From: Eucommia ulmoides
Taxonomy: Eukaryota > Streptophyta > Magnoliopsida > Garryales > Eucommiaceae
NCBI GenBank assembly: GCA_016647705.1
Contig: CM028330.1
Coordinates: 47,396,397-47,460,396 of the forward strand
Direction: 5' to 3'
DNA: 64,000 bases
The notes under the pieces were generated by a model. It searched no databases and was not told where the DNA came from. It worked only from the letters and a program-made list of their open reading frames with translations. This document shows positions 23,123 to 35,515 of this stretch, one piece after another (positions within the stretch are counted from its first letter, which is position 1; each line of letters opens with the position of its first letter). The translations under genes and the position numbers were made by a program.

Positions 23123-23321
23123 TGTACATATATAGATCTTGGCCCACTATATTAAATCCTAGCTTCACTAAGAAAATCAAATCTTAATCTTACTAGAGTA
23201 CGTTACCCTAGTCACCTCTTATATATAGACTCCTTCTATATCTTTGTAATTGTACTTTTATCATATATTAATATAATTGCTCAACGTTCTTCCAATATTC
23301 CATTTCTCAATTATTCTAATA
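23123..23321 (+). repeat. 5' LTR of Copia-2 with adjacent primer site
   Basis: It starts TGTACATATATAG and pairs with 29689-29889. The putative iMet primer site is 23322-23334. Confidence 0.8.
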
Positions 23322-23411
23322 TAGTATCAGAGTCAATTCTTCATGGTCCTGTTCCTACTAAACTTTAGCAACCCTATCTTCTTTTCAAATCTTCCGCCGC
23401 GTCGCTGCCCA

Positions 23412-25072
23412 TGATAGGTGTAAATTACCTATCTATTTCCAATCCGAACGTTGTTAGTTTTTGAGTATGTTTAGTACGTTTTAATATGGTTTTATGTGTT
23501 TTTGTCTAAATCAGGTGTTTGAGGTGAAAAATTATGTAAATGGATCAAAAACGATCAAATCGGATCAAGAACGGTGGAAAAATTGTGAAAATGTGCAAAG
23601 TCAGTAGAGGTGTTGTAACTTAGAGGCTATTTTTTACTATGATGCAATCCAATCTTGGACAAAACTCAAAATGTGGAAGTTGTATATCTTTCTCTTAGAT
23701 TTCTATTTGTTTTTGAATCACCTCAATCGGAGTTCGGACGAAGAATTTACAGCGAAAATACGAAAGTATGTCACCACCTAGGCGGAAATTCCACCGCCTA
23801 GGCGGTAAAAGTACAGAATCAAGCATAAACTCACTGATGTTGCACCGCCTAGGCAGTCACCTTTGCACAAGATTAGATGTTATTTTAGATATTTTAGGAT
23901 ATTTTGATCCCATTTTCTCCTCCTCTCCTCTCCATTCAGCCAAGAGACATCCATAGACTTTAGGATGATAGATTGAGAGGTTTTGGGAGTGCTCAGTCAA
24001 ATCCTAAGGAGAAGATCACGTTGTAACGAAGGAGGAGCGATCTTGAAACGTTTTTAGCGATAAATCTTCAAACTATACTAAGTTTCTCTCATTCTTTTCT
24101 TTATTTCTTAACTTAGGATTGTTGTTTGAGCATGTTTAGCTTAGTTTTAATTGTATAATCGGCTATGGCCATAAGCTAAACGGGTTTTTATCTAGGAATT
24201 AATATATTTATGAAAATGTTGTTTTATTGAGTTTGTGTTTGGTTAGCGGTTGTTCTTCGTTACTTTGATTGTGTTTATCATAGTGTTTGTTTATTATGCT
24301 TAGAATGATATATGGAGAATACGGAGTTTGACGAACCCCGGATTCGAGTTAGGGTAAACAAACGCCACGATCCAATAACCCGGTCCAGGTTTGGATTATA
24401 GACAATCAATGACGTTGAGGGAAAACTTACGTGACCTAGGGTCATTAAGACGTGGAGGGGAACTTCTTCGTTGACTCGAAGTCATGTATTCCCCCGTCTT
24501 ACACTCGGGAAAGGTGACGGTGGAGTTTTAGAACTGAGATTGTTAATAGGGTAAACACAACACGACGATCCAATAACCCGGCCGGGAGTTGAATTATGTG
24601 CAATCAATGACATTGGGGCGAGACTCACATGACCTAGGGTCGTTAATACATTGAAGGGGACTTCTTCGTTGACACGAAGTCGTGTTATATCCCTCGTCTT
24701 ATACTTAGGAGAGGTGGCGAGGGAGTTTACGAACTGAGATTATTGGATAAGTCGAACGTCGTTAATGTAAACTAAAACGAGACCAAACAAGTTTTTGCAA
24801 ACAAAAGTTAATCCCTAGACAATACTTTCCCTAAACATCTCATAGTAATATTAGTATAGTTAATTTAATTAGATTAATTAACTTAGTATTAGTATAATTA
24901 ATTTTATTCAATTTATTTTTGCCTAGATAAAATTAGGTCATGATAAACGCGGTACTCAATAATAGTCAAAACCAATCCCTGTGGACACGATAACCCTAAC
25001 TCTCCTGATCTATACTAAAACTTGACCTCGTATACTTGTGAGTGTAAGTAGCGGCGTATTCACGCACTACCA
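23412..25072 (+). repeat. Solo Athila-type LTR inside Copia-2
   Basis: It starts TGATAGGTGTAAATTACC and ends ...GCGTATTCACGCACTACCA, 1661 bp. Flanks gccca (23407-23411) and gccta (25073-25077) form a 5-bp target duplication with one mismatch. No internal retroelement sequence is left, so an intact insertion was probably reduced by LTR-LTR recombination. It has the same duplicated 'acactcgg...gaggtggcg' section as the LTRs of the nested element (24330-24740) and three CGCCTAGGCG-type palindromes at 23773-23862. Confidence 0.88.
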
Positions 25073-25077
25073 GCCTA

Positions 25078-26239
25078 CGACCCTCAGTTTCACTATTCAA
25101 CAAACCAACATCATATTCATCACTACCATCAGACTTATTTCGTAAAAACAAATCCAATGACATCAAAATCATCGCTACCGAAATCACTGCGAAAGGACTC
25201 GTCATGCACTTTCACGAGCGATCAACATCTGACTGCTATCGTCACCCTCGTTGACTGCTACAAGCTTCAATATCAACCCAAATTCAACAAACACCATATC
25301 ATCAGGTTCATCTTGACGAGACGAGCAAAATGCCATCGAAATCACCAACAACAGACCTTTCACGCTCTATTACGCGCGCCTAAAGCCACTGCAGCTCTAC
25401 TTTACTATTCATCATGCGCTCAAATAGTGCCACGCAAGCCCTAGCCACGTCAACGTTGACTCAACGCCACGTCAGGTACAATATCAGCTGCTATATCACC
25501 AAATGGTAGCCAACTCAGTAGCCATCTGAATTGCTACGCCATTACAGGTTGCCATGTCACCTGTCATGTCATCACTAAGTCAAGATTGAGGTGCCACATT
25601 AGCAAACAAGTCAGTAATTTTTACTGCCACGTTAGTAATCTTGACTGTCACATCGTCATTCTTGACTGCCATATCATCGAACTACTATGTCATCTGGCCA
25701 GAGAGTTGACTGTTTCAAAATTGGTCAAACCAATTTTTTTACCTATTCACTATTTTTTTATCGGTTCTAGCAATTCATATACTCTCTCCTAGCTAATTTT
25801 AGTGTTCGAAATCCATCTATGGTCTCTGTTTACACAAATTTGAATCATATAATATTGTTCTCTTTATATTGTTCATTAGGTGCATCACGGTATTTTGACC
25901 AGTTCAAGGGTTCATTAATTGATTCTTCATGATTATAGACCGGATCTTAGATATTTCAGCATTCTGAATCAATCTATTGCCCCAATTTCTCTATATTTAT
26001 ATCATATAGTATACTTTATTGTATATTGTTCTGATTCAACAACAATATCTAAGGATTGTTCTTGCCCAACCATTTTTGTTGCCAAAAAGGATTTTGATCG
26101 TGCCTCCACTGTTGTTACCATCTTTCTTGGGGATATAGATTTACTCTTCAAAAGCTTTCTCTCCGATTCTAGTACAAACTTTTCCTCTTACAACTCTTTT
26201 TGGTTTTTTTGGTTCCGCCTATTATAATCATATAACTTC
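25078..26239 (+). other. Degenerate 5' internal region of Copia-2
   Basis: This is where gag should lie, but no gag motif is legible. 25490-25700 is a run of degenerate short repeats based on 'tgccatgtca' and 'ttgactgcca'. No gene is supported. Confidence 0.4.
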
Positions 26240-26589
26240 GAATCCTAACATTTTCTTATCCAAACGATCTGCTATGAATGTTTCTACCAATCATATTGAT
26301 GATGGTTCTCATATGCCTGTTATTCATACCGGTCAGATTTTACTTCATATCTTTCTATTCCTGACACATATTTAATTCCAAAACTCACTTTAAATCTTTT
26401 ATTTATTGGGCAACTCTATGAATTTGGACTTAAAGTGATATTTTCTAATAGTGATTGTCATGGGCAAGATCTTCAGATAGAAAAATCCCTTGGTACTGGT
26501 TGTAAAGTTGAACCTCTATTTGCACTCAATAGTTTACACCTTCTACCTCAAACCCAATCACCACTCCCCTCCCCCACCCCCAATCACTA

Positions 26590-26940
26590 CTACATTCATC
26601 CTCATTATTAGCATCTTCATTACTATCATCCTTCTTATCACCACCACTGCCGCCACTACTATTACCATCCTCATCGTCATCACCATTCTTCTATATTTGG
26701 CATTCTCAGTTAGGTTACACGTCATCTAGCTATCTCAAATCACCTAAGTCTTACCACTCTTACCACCGGTACCTCCATCCTCATCATTATCATCTTCATC
26801 ACTATCATCCTTCTTATCACCACCACCGCCACTACCACTATCGCCATTCTCATCGTCATCACTATTCTCCTATATTTGGCATTCTCGGTTAAGTCACACG
26901 TCATTTAGTTGTCTCAAATCACTTAGGTCTTGTGATTAGT
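26590..26940 (+). repeat. Two-copy tandem repeat (~190 bp) inside Copia-2
   Basis: 'tcactatcatccttcttatc', 'caccaccactgcc', 'cctatatttggcattctc' and 'gtcatctagctatctcaaatc' recur with small changes about 190 bp apart. The units are rich in CAT and CAC triplets. Typical Copia elements have no such module between protease and integrase. Confidence 0.75.
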
Positions 26941-29009
26941 TAGGTTCAATTCAACATGAGTCTTTTAATTGTATTCATTGTCAACTTACAAAATAACCAG
27001 ATTTAGCTTTTTATGATAGTCAGTCTACTTCTCTTGTATCCTTTGATTTGGTGCATTCTGATATTTGGAAACCTTCTCCTTATGCAACAATGGGTAATTA
27101 TTGTTATTTTGTTTTATTTGTGGACATCTAATCTCAAGAAACTTGATTATTTTTTAAGAAAAAATAAATTTGAATTATTCCAAATATATTCTGATTTTTT
27201 TTCTATGGTTAAAATTCAATTTTCTCGAAATATATTAGTCTTTTACTCAGATTATACAATGGAATACAAGGATCGTGCCTTCTTCAACCTGCTTCACAAA
27301 AATAGCACGCTATCCTACTACTTGTGCCCTAGAACCCCCCCTTCCCCCCCCTCCCCCAACAAAATGGACAAGTAGAATGCAAACATAGACACATTCTTGA
27401 CACAATCCATGCCCTCCTCATTTCTTCATCCTAAACTGAGCGCTTTTGGGGTAAGGTTGCCTAACTGCAGTATACACTATAAATCGTGTCCCTTCTTCTA
27501 CAATTCAGCATTAGTCTCTATTTGAGCATCTTTTCAGTAATCCTCCCACTTACTTTGGTGTCAAAGTTTTTGGTTGTATTTGTTTTGTTCTTTTTAAACC
27601 ACATGAAAAGAACAAAATGGAACCAAGGACCTGCCTATGCTGTTTTCTAGGATATGCATTGAACATCAAGAGTTTTGGTATTGGGACCCCATCTCTAAAA
27701 CTCTTTGTAAATATCATCATGACATTTTTTGGGAATATCAAATATTTTCTTCCTTACGATAATTTGATATATCAACCATTACTAACTCAAGATTCTTTAC
27801 CGATCTATCTCTTCAGTTGTTCCTTGAGGATGTAGTTCCAGGTTACCCTGAGCCCACTTCATAACCACGAGTTGATCTCACCCCTCCAACTCCAGAACCA
27901 CCAGTTAATCTTACACCTCCAGCTCAATTAACTGTGGCTAAGGCTCCTCTTATGTTTGATGATCTTGTGCTAACTTTCCACCCTCTAGATCACTCTTCCC
28001 ACTCTAATATAATAATTCATCCTCCCTCTTATCTCAATGATTATCATTGTTTTTCTACCATACTTAATCTGATGAGCCTCAATCCAATGAGGAGACCAGT
28101 ACTAATCCTCTTTGGCAGAAAGCAATGGACAAAGAACTTCAGGCCCTAACTAAAACTTACGCCTGGGATTTTGTTGACTTCTCCTCACGAAAACTCTTAT
28201 GGGATTCAAGTGGGTGTTCAAGATCAAAACGTTTTCTGATGGTTACGTTAAACACTATAAATTCTAACTCATTGCTAAAGGATTTGCTCAGGAATATGAC
28301 ATTAACTATGAAAAGACATTTGTTCCAGTGGCTAGGCTCACATTTATCAGTATTATTCTTGTCGTAGTTGTCATCCATCAATGGACACTTTTTAGATGGA
28401 TGTCAAGAATGTCTTCCTCAATGGAGACCTACTTAAGGAAATTTACATGCATACCCCTCTTGGTCTAGTTGTTCCTCAACCCAAAGTTTGTCACCTTCAT
28501 CGTGCCCTATATGGTTTCAAAAGCTCCGCATGCTTGGTTTGCAAAATTTAGCACTACCATCCACCAGTTCGAGTCACATCCAAGGATTATGATTCTACCT
28601 TGTTTATTCACTGGACTAACAAAGGTACTATCCTCATTCTACTGTATGTGGACGACATGATCATTACAGTAGAAGGAGGATAATGTTTTTGTTAGTTCAA
28701 TCTACGTGGAATCTCTAAACTCAAAAAAATTCTCAATGGTCAATTCGAGATGAAAGACCTTGGTGTGCTCACCTATTTTCTTAGCCTCAAAGTTTCAACC
28801 GGTACACATGGATACTTTCTATCTAAGGCCAAATATGCATCTGACATTATTTCCAAGGCAGACATTATGACTCCACCACTGCCAACACTCCTCTAAACCC
28901 GAATATCAGACTTACTCCACTACATGGATCTTCTCTCTTGAACGTCACTCTTTATCTCCAACTAGTTGAAGGTTTTGTATATCTCACAGTTACTCGCCTG
29001 GACATCACC

Positions 29010-29130
29010 TATGTCGTTCATCAAGACAGCTAGTTCTTGTTCATTTAAATATACCAATCATTACTCAGTCGTTCATCAAGACAGCTAGTTCTTGTTCATT
29101 CCTTATACCAGTCATTACTCAGTCGTTCTT
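29010..29130 (+). repeat. Tandem duplication of ~57 bp in the Copia-2 RT-RNase H region
   Basis: 'gttcatcaagacagctagtt' is followed by 'cttgttcatt', a short variable link and 'catta ctcagtc', and the whole is repeated once. It breaks the reading frame. Confidence 0.8.
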
Positions 29131-29688
29131 CAAATTTTTCGATATGTCAAGGGCACCTTATTTCACGAACTTCATTTCTCCGCCCCATCCGCCCTCACCT
29201 TACAGGCTTATTGTGATGTCGATTGGGTCAAAAATTCCACCGATAAACATTCAACCACTAGTTAATGTTTTTTCTTGGGTTTCTCCCTCATTTCCTGAAG
29301 TGGTAAAAAATAAATTGTGGTTTCTCGCTCCAACATTGAAGTTGCATATTGTGTCATCGCTGATGTAACAGAAGAACTGCTTTGGTTTCGTTGGCACCTC
29401 ACTAACATGGGAGTCTTCTCATCCACTACCACTATTCTACACTGTGAAAATAGTAGTACTATCCATATCGCCCAAAATGACGTTTTCCACAAGCATATAA
29501 AGCACGTCAAGACTGATTATCACTTCATCTGTCACCACATTCTCCAAAATAATATTCGTCTTCAATTCGTCAGTTCAATCGATCAGACAACAAATATTTT
29601 CACCAATGCTCATCCACCCGGACGCTTTCATACTCTAATTTCCAAACTCAAGTTCACGTATTATTTATCATCATGAGTTTAAGGGGGA

Positions 29689-29889
29689 TGTAAATATACG
29701 TATATGAGTCTTGGCCCACTATGCTAAATCCTAATCTCAATAGAAAAACTAAACACTAACCTTACCAGGATTACCCTATTCACCTCCTATATACAGACTC
29801 CATGTATATCTATGTAAATGTACTTTTATCATATATCAATATAATTGATTTATGTTTATCCAATAATCCGGCTCTCAATTATTCTAACA
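29689..29889 (+). repeat. 3' LTR of Copia-2
   Basis: It starts TGTAAATATACG directly after the polypurine tract 'aagggggatg' and ends ...TTATTCTAACA. Confidence 0.8.
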
Positions 29890-29899
29890 TAAATTAACC

Positions 29900-30107
29900 A
29901 CCCAAGAAGGTTAGTCTACTTGCTATGGGGATGTACTTTCTTTCCTTATCAAATAGGGTTCGACCCTCCTAAGGAGCACTTGAAGAGTAAAATCTTGAAT
30001 GCATCAGGCCAATATGAGAAGTGCGCCTTTAAGATTGTCCAGTCAAGTGATTAGTCAATTTGCGCATAAGATTGATCAGGACACATTTCAGTGTTTAAAA
30101 AAATAGT
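29900..30107 (+). mobile_element. SINE copy 2 (tRNA-derived)
   Basis: It carries box B 'gggttcgaccctcc', the body 'gtgcgcctttaagattgtcc...gtgattagtcaatttgcgcataagattgatc' and an A-rich tail. It inserted just beyond the Copia-2 3' LTR. Confidence 0.7.
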
Positions 30108-30698
30108 ATAAATTAAGCATATACGAGATTTAAAACATTAAATATAATTGTTGCTTAAAAAATAATCTCCAAATCCGCAAGTGCCAAATATAAGAACAAT
30201 TGGAAGAAAGACGACCTATTTTGTTCCAATTAGATATTCCAATAACAGTCCTGCCCAAGGAAAAAGCAATGAAAAACATGTTTCGAGAAAGACATGCTTT
30301 TCAAGTGTTAAATAAGTTTGTATTTTTTACTCATATAATAGATCATGTGTCTATTTTCGTATTAAAAGTGGAAAGAAATAAATAAGAGGGCACCCTGACA
30401 ACGGGTGTGATTTAAATAAGTCGAAATAAATAAATGTCAAAAGTTTTCACGTATAGTTTGTGTCGCGTAATATATTTGTTGAGTCCGTAATATATTTATT
30501 GAGTGTCTATGTGAAATTTCAACTCGAAAATATCACAAAATTGTCCGCATACAACTTAACCTATTATTAGTATCTCAATTTAAGTATTTTGGATCATATG
30601 GATTCGATCCAAAAGTTATTACGTGTCACAAGGTTAATTTTTCAAATTCAAAATTCTAACTGAGTAATGGCCAAATTGTCAATGCAACTAATAAGCCC
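30108..30698. other. Intergenic DNA, no gene
   Basis: AT-rich. A short ORF at 30200-30385 has no recognisable family. Nothing else is seen. Confidence 0.45.
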
Positions 30699-32110
30699 TG
30701 TGAAATCCCTGCAACGCAATACAACACCGAAACGGTATATCAAAATGCAACCACACAGGCACAACACAATTTACCGGCAAAGTCCAACCTTATATTTATA
30801 ACTCAGGAAACAAGGAACCAGTTTTACATTTTCAGTTTGGAAATTCGCAGGAACACTTTCACTGCTCAAAAATCAGACTACACATGACTATTTATAGAGA
30901 ACAATGATAGTTGACAGTCCCAACTGCATAGGCAAATACTTGACACTTGTCCGACACATATCCAGCCTACAGCATGACAGTTTTTCAGCCTGAACTGTCC
31001 ATAACTGCCCACAAATTCCCACCACATGTCTTGCACATGACTTGTAACTTCCAGTTACTTCAGTTTACCATGAGCTATACCTCCCCATAGCGTCTTCGCT
31101 TGCTTGACATCGTGCCAACACGCTGCCCGGTTGCTATCTCATTCCCTTAGTCATGCCGAAATTTGTCGACGCCTAGCCATGCCACCCGCATAGCCAGTCT
31201 GGCGTCCACGTTCTGCTACGTTAGCTTGGCCTCGTGCTCAAGCTTACCTTCATATTATCTCCATGAATGTCAATCCTAGCATTGCACCTAGGATCATCGC
31301 ACCTTTATTTTAGCGACGCCCGATGTCCACCCACATTGTCCAGCAACACCCTTATGTGCCCATGCATGCCAACGCTTGTTGCTTCCCATGCACTTTGATC
31401 CTAGTCGTGTGCCTGGATTCACCTTATCTATTGCCTTGGCGTCACCCAATGCCTACTAGCATTGACCCGTGACGCCCCATTTCGTCAACGCTCACAGCGT
31501 CCCATTTTCACCTGTGCCAAGAATCTTGGATATGCCTTGTCCACATCTTCTTATCATTCCAACGTCTTAGGATAGACCTTGCCTTGTCGTGCCAATGCCC
31601 CTTGGGTCTTGAGGGAGGGGCATCCCCTTATAATACTTTAAGTAAAATAATTTAAGTCACAGGAGTAGACATGAAATTGTCCAAGAAGGCATAATGGAGT
31701 CAACATTGAGCCCTTGCCCATGGTTGACCTACATTTTGTGGCACGTTATCCCAACTTGACACCACCGTGCCATACCTCTGCCCAACATTGGTCTAACTTT
31801 GAACTTGAGTTAATCTCCTAGCATAGCTCATGCCAACCCCCTCTTTGACGCCACGTACACCACGTTTGGTTAGCGATATGCACCAAGTTGGTGCCTCGTT
31901 GCCAACGCCTTTTGTTTGTGTCGCATGCTCCACGTTCAGTAGCAAAGTGCACCAAGTTCGTGCTAATTGGTCTTCCAGCTTTGTTAAGGCTAACACTAGG
32001 CCAATGGACCACATGGAGTGTTATAAATAATATTAGAGTCAACCTTGGTCCAGAAAACGACACCATGGTGGTGTTGATAGAAGAGTAGAAACTCTAGAGA
32101 AGAATAAAAA
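30699..32110 (-). repeat. GC-richer island, possibly an LTR remnant in minus orientation
   Basis: Base composition rises sharply against the AT-rich surroundings. The minus strand contains a TATA-like 'ctctataaatagtcatg' (near 30886-30900), and the left border TGTGAAATCCC would be an LTR 3' end (...GGGATTTCACA). From 31080 to 32000 words such as 'gtgccaac', 'tgccaacgc' and 'gcaccaagttggtgc' recur in degenerate form. No primer site or partner LTR is found, so the LTR reading is tentative. ORFs on both strands overlap here and none looks like a known protein. Confidence 0.35.
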
Positions 32111-33060
32111 CCCTAGGGTTGGTACCCTATGTCAGCTTGTAGACTGCTCTGTGTCTGGGTTACTATCTACACCACCAATCTTAGATTGAGATATATGAAT
32201 ATACTAATATATTCTCCTCGGCGAGAAAATGAATGTGGTATATTTATTTATAAAAGATCGTTTAAAGGTGAATTAAAAATTGCCCCTAAAAGTACCCACA
32301 TGAAGTTATTGATTTATTTGCCATATGGGTTATCCCACAATGATTAGTGAAGAATGCGAAGAGTCATTTGTTGATTCTCGGATTACCTCTTGAAGGTAAG
32401 CCCCTTAGTACATTCAAGTGATATGAACAGAAAGTAAGGTTATGGTTATAGCATAAATAAAATCACACGTGTAAGCACACCGTTGTCGTTGACTGACCGA
32501 CCAACCGTTCGTCGTTGTATCTTGAGACACAAACGCTCAACCAACCGTAAGCACCGTTGCAGCGTCGAAATCTTTTTTAAGGAGATATCGCCAAATGATT
32601 GCCTCAATCTCCTTTTTTGGTATTTTGGTTTAGTTTTTTGCTCTATAATACAATAAGTGCCTTCCAATAACTTTTCTTGTGTAACATGTTCTCCATTTGG
32701 TATTTCATCACTTTACTGTAATTTTAATTTTGATTCTGTAATTTTTATTGTAATCTATTAATGTGGAATATTCAAGTAACCAATGATCTGTTTCATTTTT
32801 CCAATTTTTATCTTTAAATTAATTAATTAATTTTTTTCCAACACCAACTAATAAGATAAATTGAGCCAACATGATGAGGACATCACGTCTTTGAATAGGG
32901 AAAATTAGATAGGTACGATGTGTCAACTTATAGGTTACTTTATGTCCATGTATAGGCCGCTATCTACATCATTAACCAAATGGATGAAATGAGTCAACAT
33001 GACGAGAACGTTGTGTCTTTGCGTGCGGATATTATGAGATCTCACTTTAGGAAAAAAAAA
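32111..33060. repeat. Diverged duplicated blocks
   Basis: 'gagccaacatgatgagga' (near 32872) returns as 'gagtcaacatgacgagaa' (near 32990). 'gtcagcttgtagactgctct' with 'ctatctacaccaccaatc' (32128-32180) returns near 32924-32975. These are probably decayed repeats. No gene is supported. Confidence 0.45.
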
Positions 33061-33339
33061 GTATTTGATATATAAAGTATCATGAAATTTGATTATAATT
33101 CAATTCGTGATTTATTGGGCTGAATAGGGCGCTATAGTGTACTGAGTATGTTATATTTATATTAATTGTTTCAATATAATGTTCCATGGGTAAAATTTGG
33201 AAAAGTTTCAACCAGACCATCTATTGTTTGAAAAGTAGTTCCGAGACCACTTCTACAAACATGTTAGAGTAAAATTATCTATCTGTGCTTAAATATTATC
33301 TATTATTCTAATCATTAATTTTTAGTTACCCTTTTCTTT

Positions 33340-33990
33340 GTTTGTGCACAATTTTTATTCTTTATTTTATGCTTTTCATTTCTATTTTTTGCTTTTGTTT
33401 TTTTTTTTTTTACAATTTTTATTTTTTATTTTGTTTTATTTTCTATTTTTTTGTTTTCAATATCACAAATTTCAGTTCAGTTTTTTATTTTTATTTTTCT
33501 GTTTTTGGTATTATGTTTAATTCCTTTTGTTTTGATTTTCTTTTTTTGTTATTGTTTTGCATTTTTGATTTTTTGTTGTTTTGGCTTTTGTTTACTATTT
33601 CGTGTTTCGTTTAATATTTTGTTCTTTTGACTTTTTTTTTATTAGTTTACATTTTTTATTTCCGATATTTGTCTTTTTATTTTATTTTTTTCCATTATTT
33701 ATTTATTTATTTTATTTCTATTTTCTAGTTTGTTTTTTAATTTTTTGCTTACTAATCTTTTGTGTTATATTTTTTATTATTTTCTTATCTATATTTTTTT
33801 TTTTTTAAAAATGAGTTTTAATTTTTTATATGGAAAATAAAAATAATAAAAAAATAAATAACAAAAAGATATATAAAAAAAATAAAGTGAAAAAAAATTA
33901 AAAAAAATAATATTAGATAGTAAAAAACAAAATAAAAATTAAAAATTAAAAAAAATAATAGAAAAGAAAAAAAATTAATAAGGATAAAGA
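33340..33990. repeat. Long T-rich tract followed by an A-rich tract
   Basis: About 470 bp of (TTTTATT)-like T-rich sequence is followed from about 33830 by about 160 bp of A-rich sequence. ORFs here translate to Phe-rich low-complexity peptides and are not genes. The two parts are roughly complementary and could fold back. Confidence 0.8.
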
Positions 33991-35040
33991 ATTAATTTTT
34001 GGCAACGCTTCAATAGGGACAACTTCGTAAAAAAAATAATAATGTGAGACCAATAGCCTCACATCGATAGGAATTTCAACATTAATTACTTTTAACAAAT
34101 AAAAAAAACATTTATAACAGATCTGATTATTACTCCATTTGCAATAAAAAATAATTTCATAAAAGTTAATATTAAAGATTTGATCGATCACATCTTATAT
34201 TTGCATAAAATTCTCATATAAAATTAATTCTTTGCTATAAAAAAAAATATTTTAATATATCATAAAATTCTCATATACAATTAATTCTTTGTTATAAAAG
34301 AATATTTTAATATATCAATTGAATAGACATTTAGACTAAAGTCATATTTGATAACGTTTAAATTTTAAGTGCTGAAAATATCATAAATTTATTTTATAAA
34401 ATTAAATTTTAAATGCTTAATTATTTAATAAGTATAAAATTTGGAAGTTGAAATTATTTAAATTACATTATTATCCTCTAAAATTAAAATTTAAAATCAT
34501 GATAATAAAAAAAATCCAAAACAATTTCTGTAAAATAAATTTACTAATTTCATATAAAAAAACAATAATGAATTTTACAATTTCTGGAAACAGAAACAGA
34601 ACATATGAGAACAAAAAAAAAAAATTATTGTTCTTTTTTCAAATTGTTAAAAACATAACATGATTGTTTTTGTATTTGTGTTATATTCCAAGTTTTAAAG
34701 ATTGTTGAGGGTAAAGTGTAAGAAAAGGTTGAGTTCATTAAGTGATAAATCATAAGTAAATGCTCAAATTTTAGGCCTATAGACTAAATTTTTTAAATAA
34801 TATTAACTATCAAACTTAACAATTAAGTTTGATTATCAAACATAATAATTTAATTCTTTTATATTCACGCGAAATTGACGTTAACTCCATTTTACTGGAT
34901 TGTATCCAACGAGTCATTATGATTTGAATTAAATTGTTGTAATTCAGGAAATTGAATTGCGGATCGGTTACACGTGGCAAAATCTACCCCGTAATATATT
35001 ACCGTGTAATTATCTCCAGGAATCAACACGTACTCTTCAT
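33991..35040. other. AT-rich intergenic DNA upstream of RBOHE
   Basis: No gene is supported. 'cataaaattctcatata.aattaattctttg.tataaaa' occurs twice (near 34205 and 34262) as a small tandem duplication. Confidence 0.5.
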
Positions 35041-35515
35041 CCCCAGCGAGAGAGAGGGAGGGAGTTAAAATTCTGTGCATGTGATGTAACATTTAGCTTG
35101 CTTCCTCAAAACATATTACATACAAAATTTTAATTTTACTAGAAATTTCTTAATATATATTATACATTCCAGGAGATGCTTAATATTCCAGGAGCTGTTT
35201 TGTTTTTTGTTTTTTTTTTAAAAGAAACCTCAACTACTCTTAAGCACGACTTGGCATAAGGCGTTGAATTCGTGCAGAGATTGGTTGAGAGGTGTTTGTT
35301 TTGAGAACATTGCTGTGACGAAGCGTGTGACCCAAGCCTGCCTCCCTCTCTCTCCGTTTCGGCCATTTTTGAAGGGAAAAAAATGGATGATCAATGAAGA
35401 CTTCAATCCAGTTAAGCTAAGCTAAGTTAACCTTTTCTTTATGTGAAGAAAGATTGAAGAGAGAGAGTTTTAGTGAGAGATAGCATTGACCTGCCGGAGT
35501 GTTGGAAAACCGGCG
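35041..35515 (+). promoter_or_regulatory. Probable promoter and 5' UTR of RBOHE
   Basis: A TATA-like 'atatatattatac' lies near 35153. GA-rich runs ('gagagagagggaggga' at 35047; 'gaagagagagag' at 35456) flank the putative leader. If transcription starts near 35190, a 4-codon upstream ORF (ATG at 35383, TGA at 35395-35397) precedes the main start and could lower translation. The transcription start is not visible from sequence. Confidence 0.4.

Larger units (their letters stand above)
26240..29680 (+). pseudogene. Copia-2 pol remnant (protease end, integrase, RT, RNase H)
   Basis: Broken by many stops and frameshifts but recognisable in pieces. Residues after the protease: YLIPKLTLNLLFIGQLYEFG near 26370-26430. 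Integrase: CIHCQLTK near 26965, LVHSDIWKPSPYATMGNY near 27045-27105, QNGQVECKHRHILDT near 27360-27400. Reverse transcriptase: EIYMHTPLG near 28438 and an intact YVDDMIIT at about 28642-28665. RNase H: from about 29140 to 29680, including SRSNIEVAYC near 29320. A tandem duplication at 26590-26940 interrupts the region between protease and integrase. It is clearly non-functional. Confidence 0.82.
23123..29889 (+). mobile_element. Copia-2 retrotransposon, decayed, carrying a solo Athila-type LTR
   Basis: Short LTRs of about 200 bp at 23123-23321 and 29689-29889 share 'tcttggcccactat', 'tatatagactcc', 'tgtacttttatcatatat' and the end 'ctcaattattctaa'. Directly after the 5' LTR is 'agtatcagagtc', close to the iMet-tRNA primer site TGGTATCAGAGC. 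A polypurine tract 'aagggggatg' precedes the 3' LTR. The internal region holds remnants of protease, integrase, RT and RNase H in Copia order. A solo LTR interrupts it at 23412-25072. No matching target-site duplication is seen. Confidence 0.85.

Noticed and set aside
33338..33808. Overlapping Phe-rich ORFs
   Set aside because: Translation of a T-rich low-complexity tract; composition alone explains the open frames.
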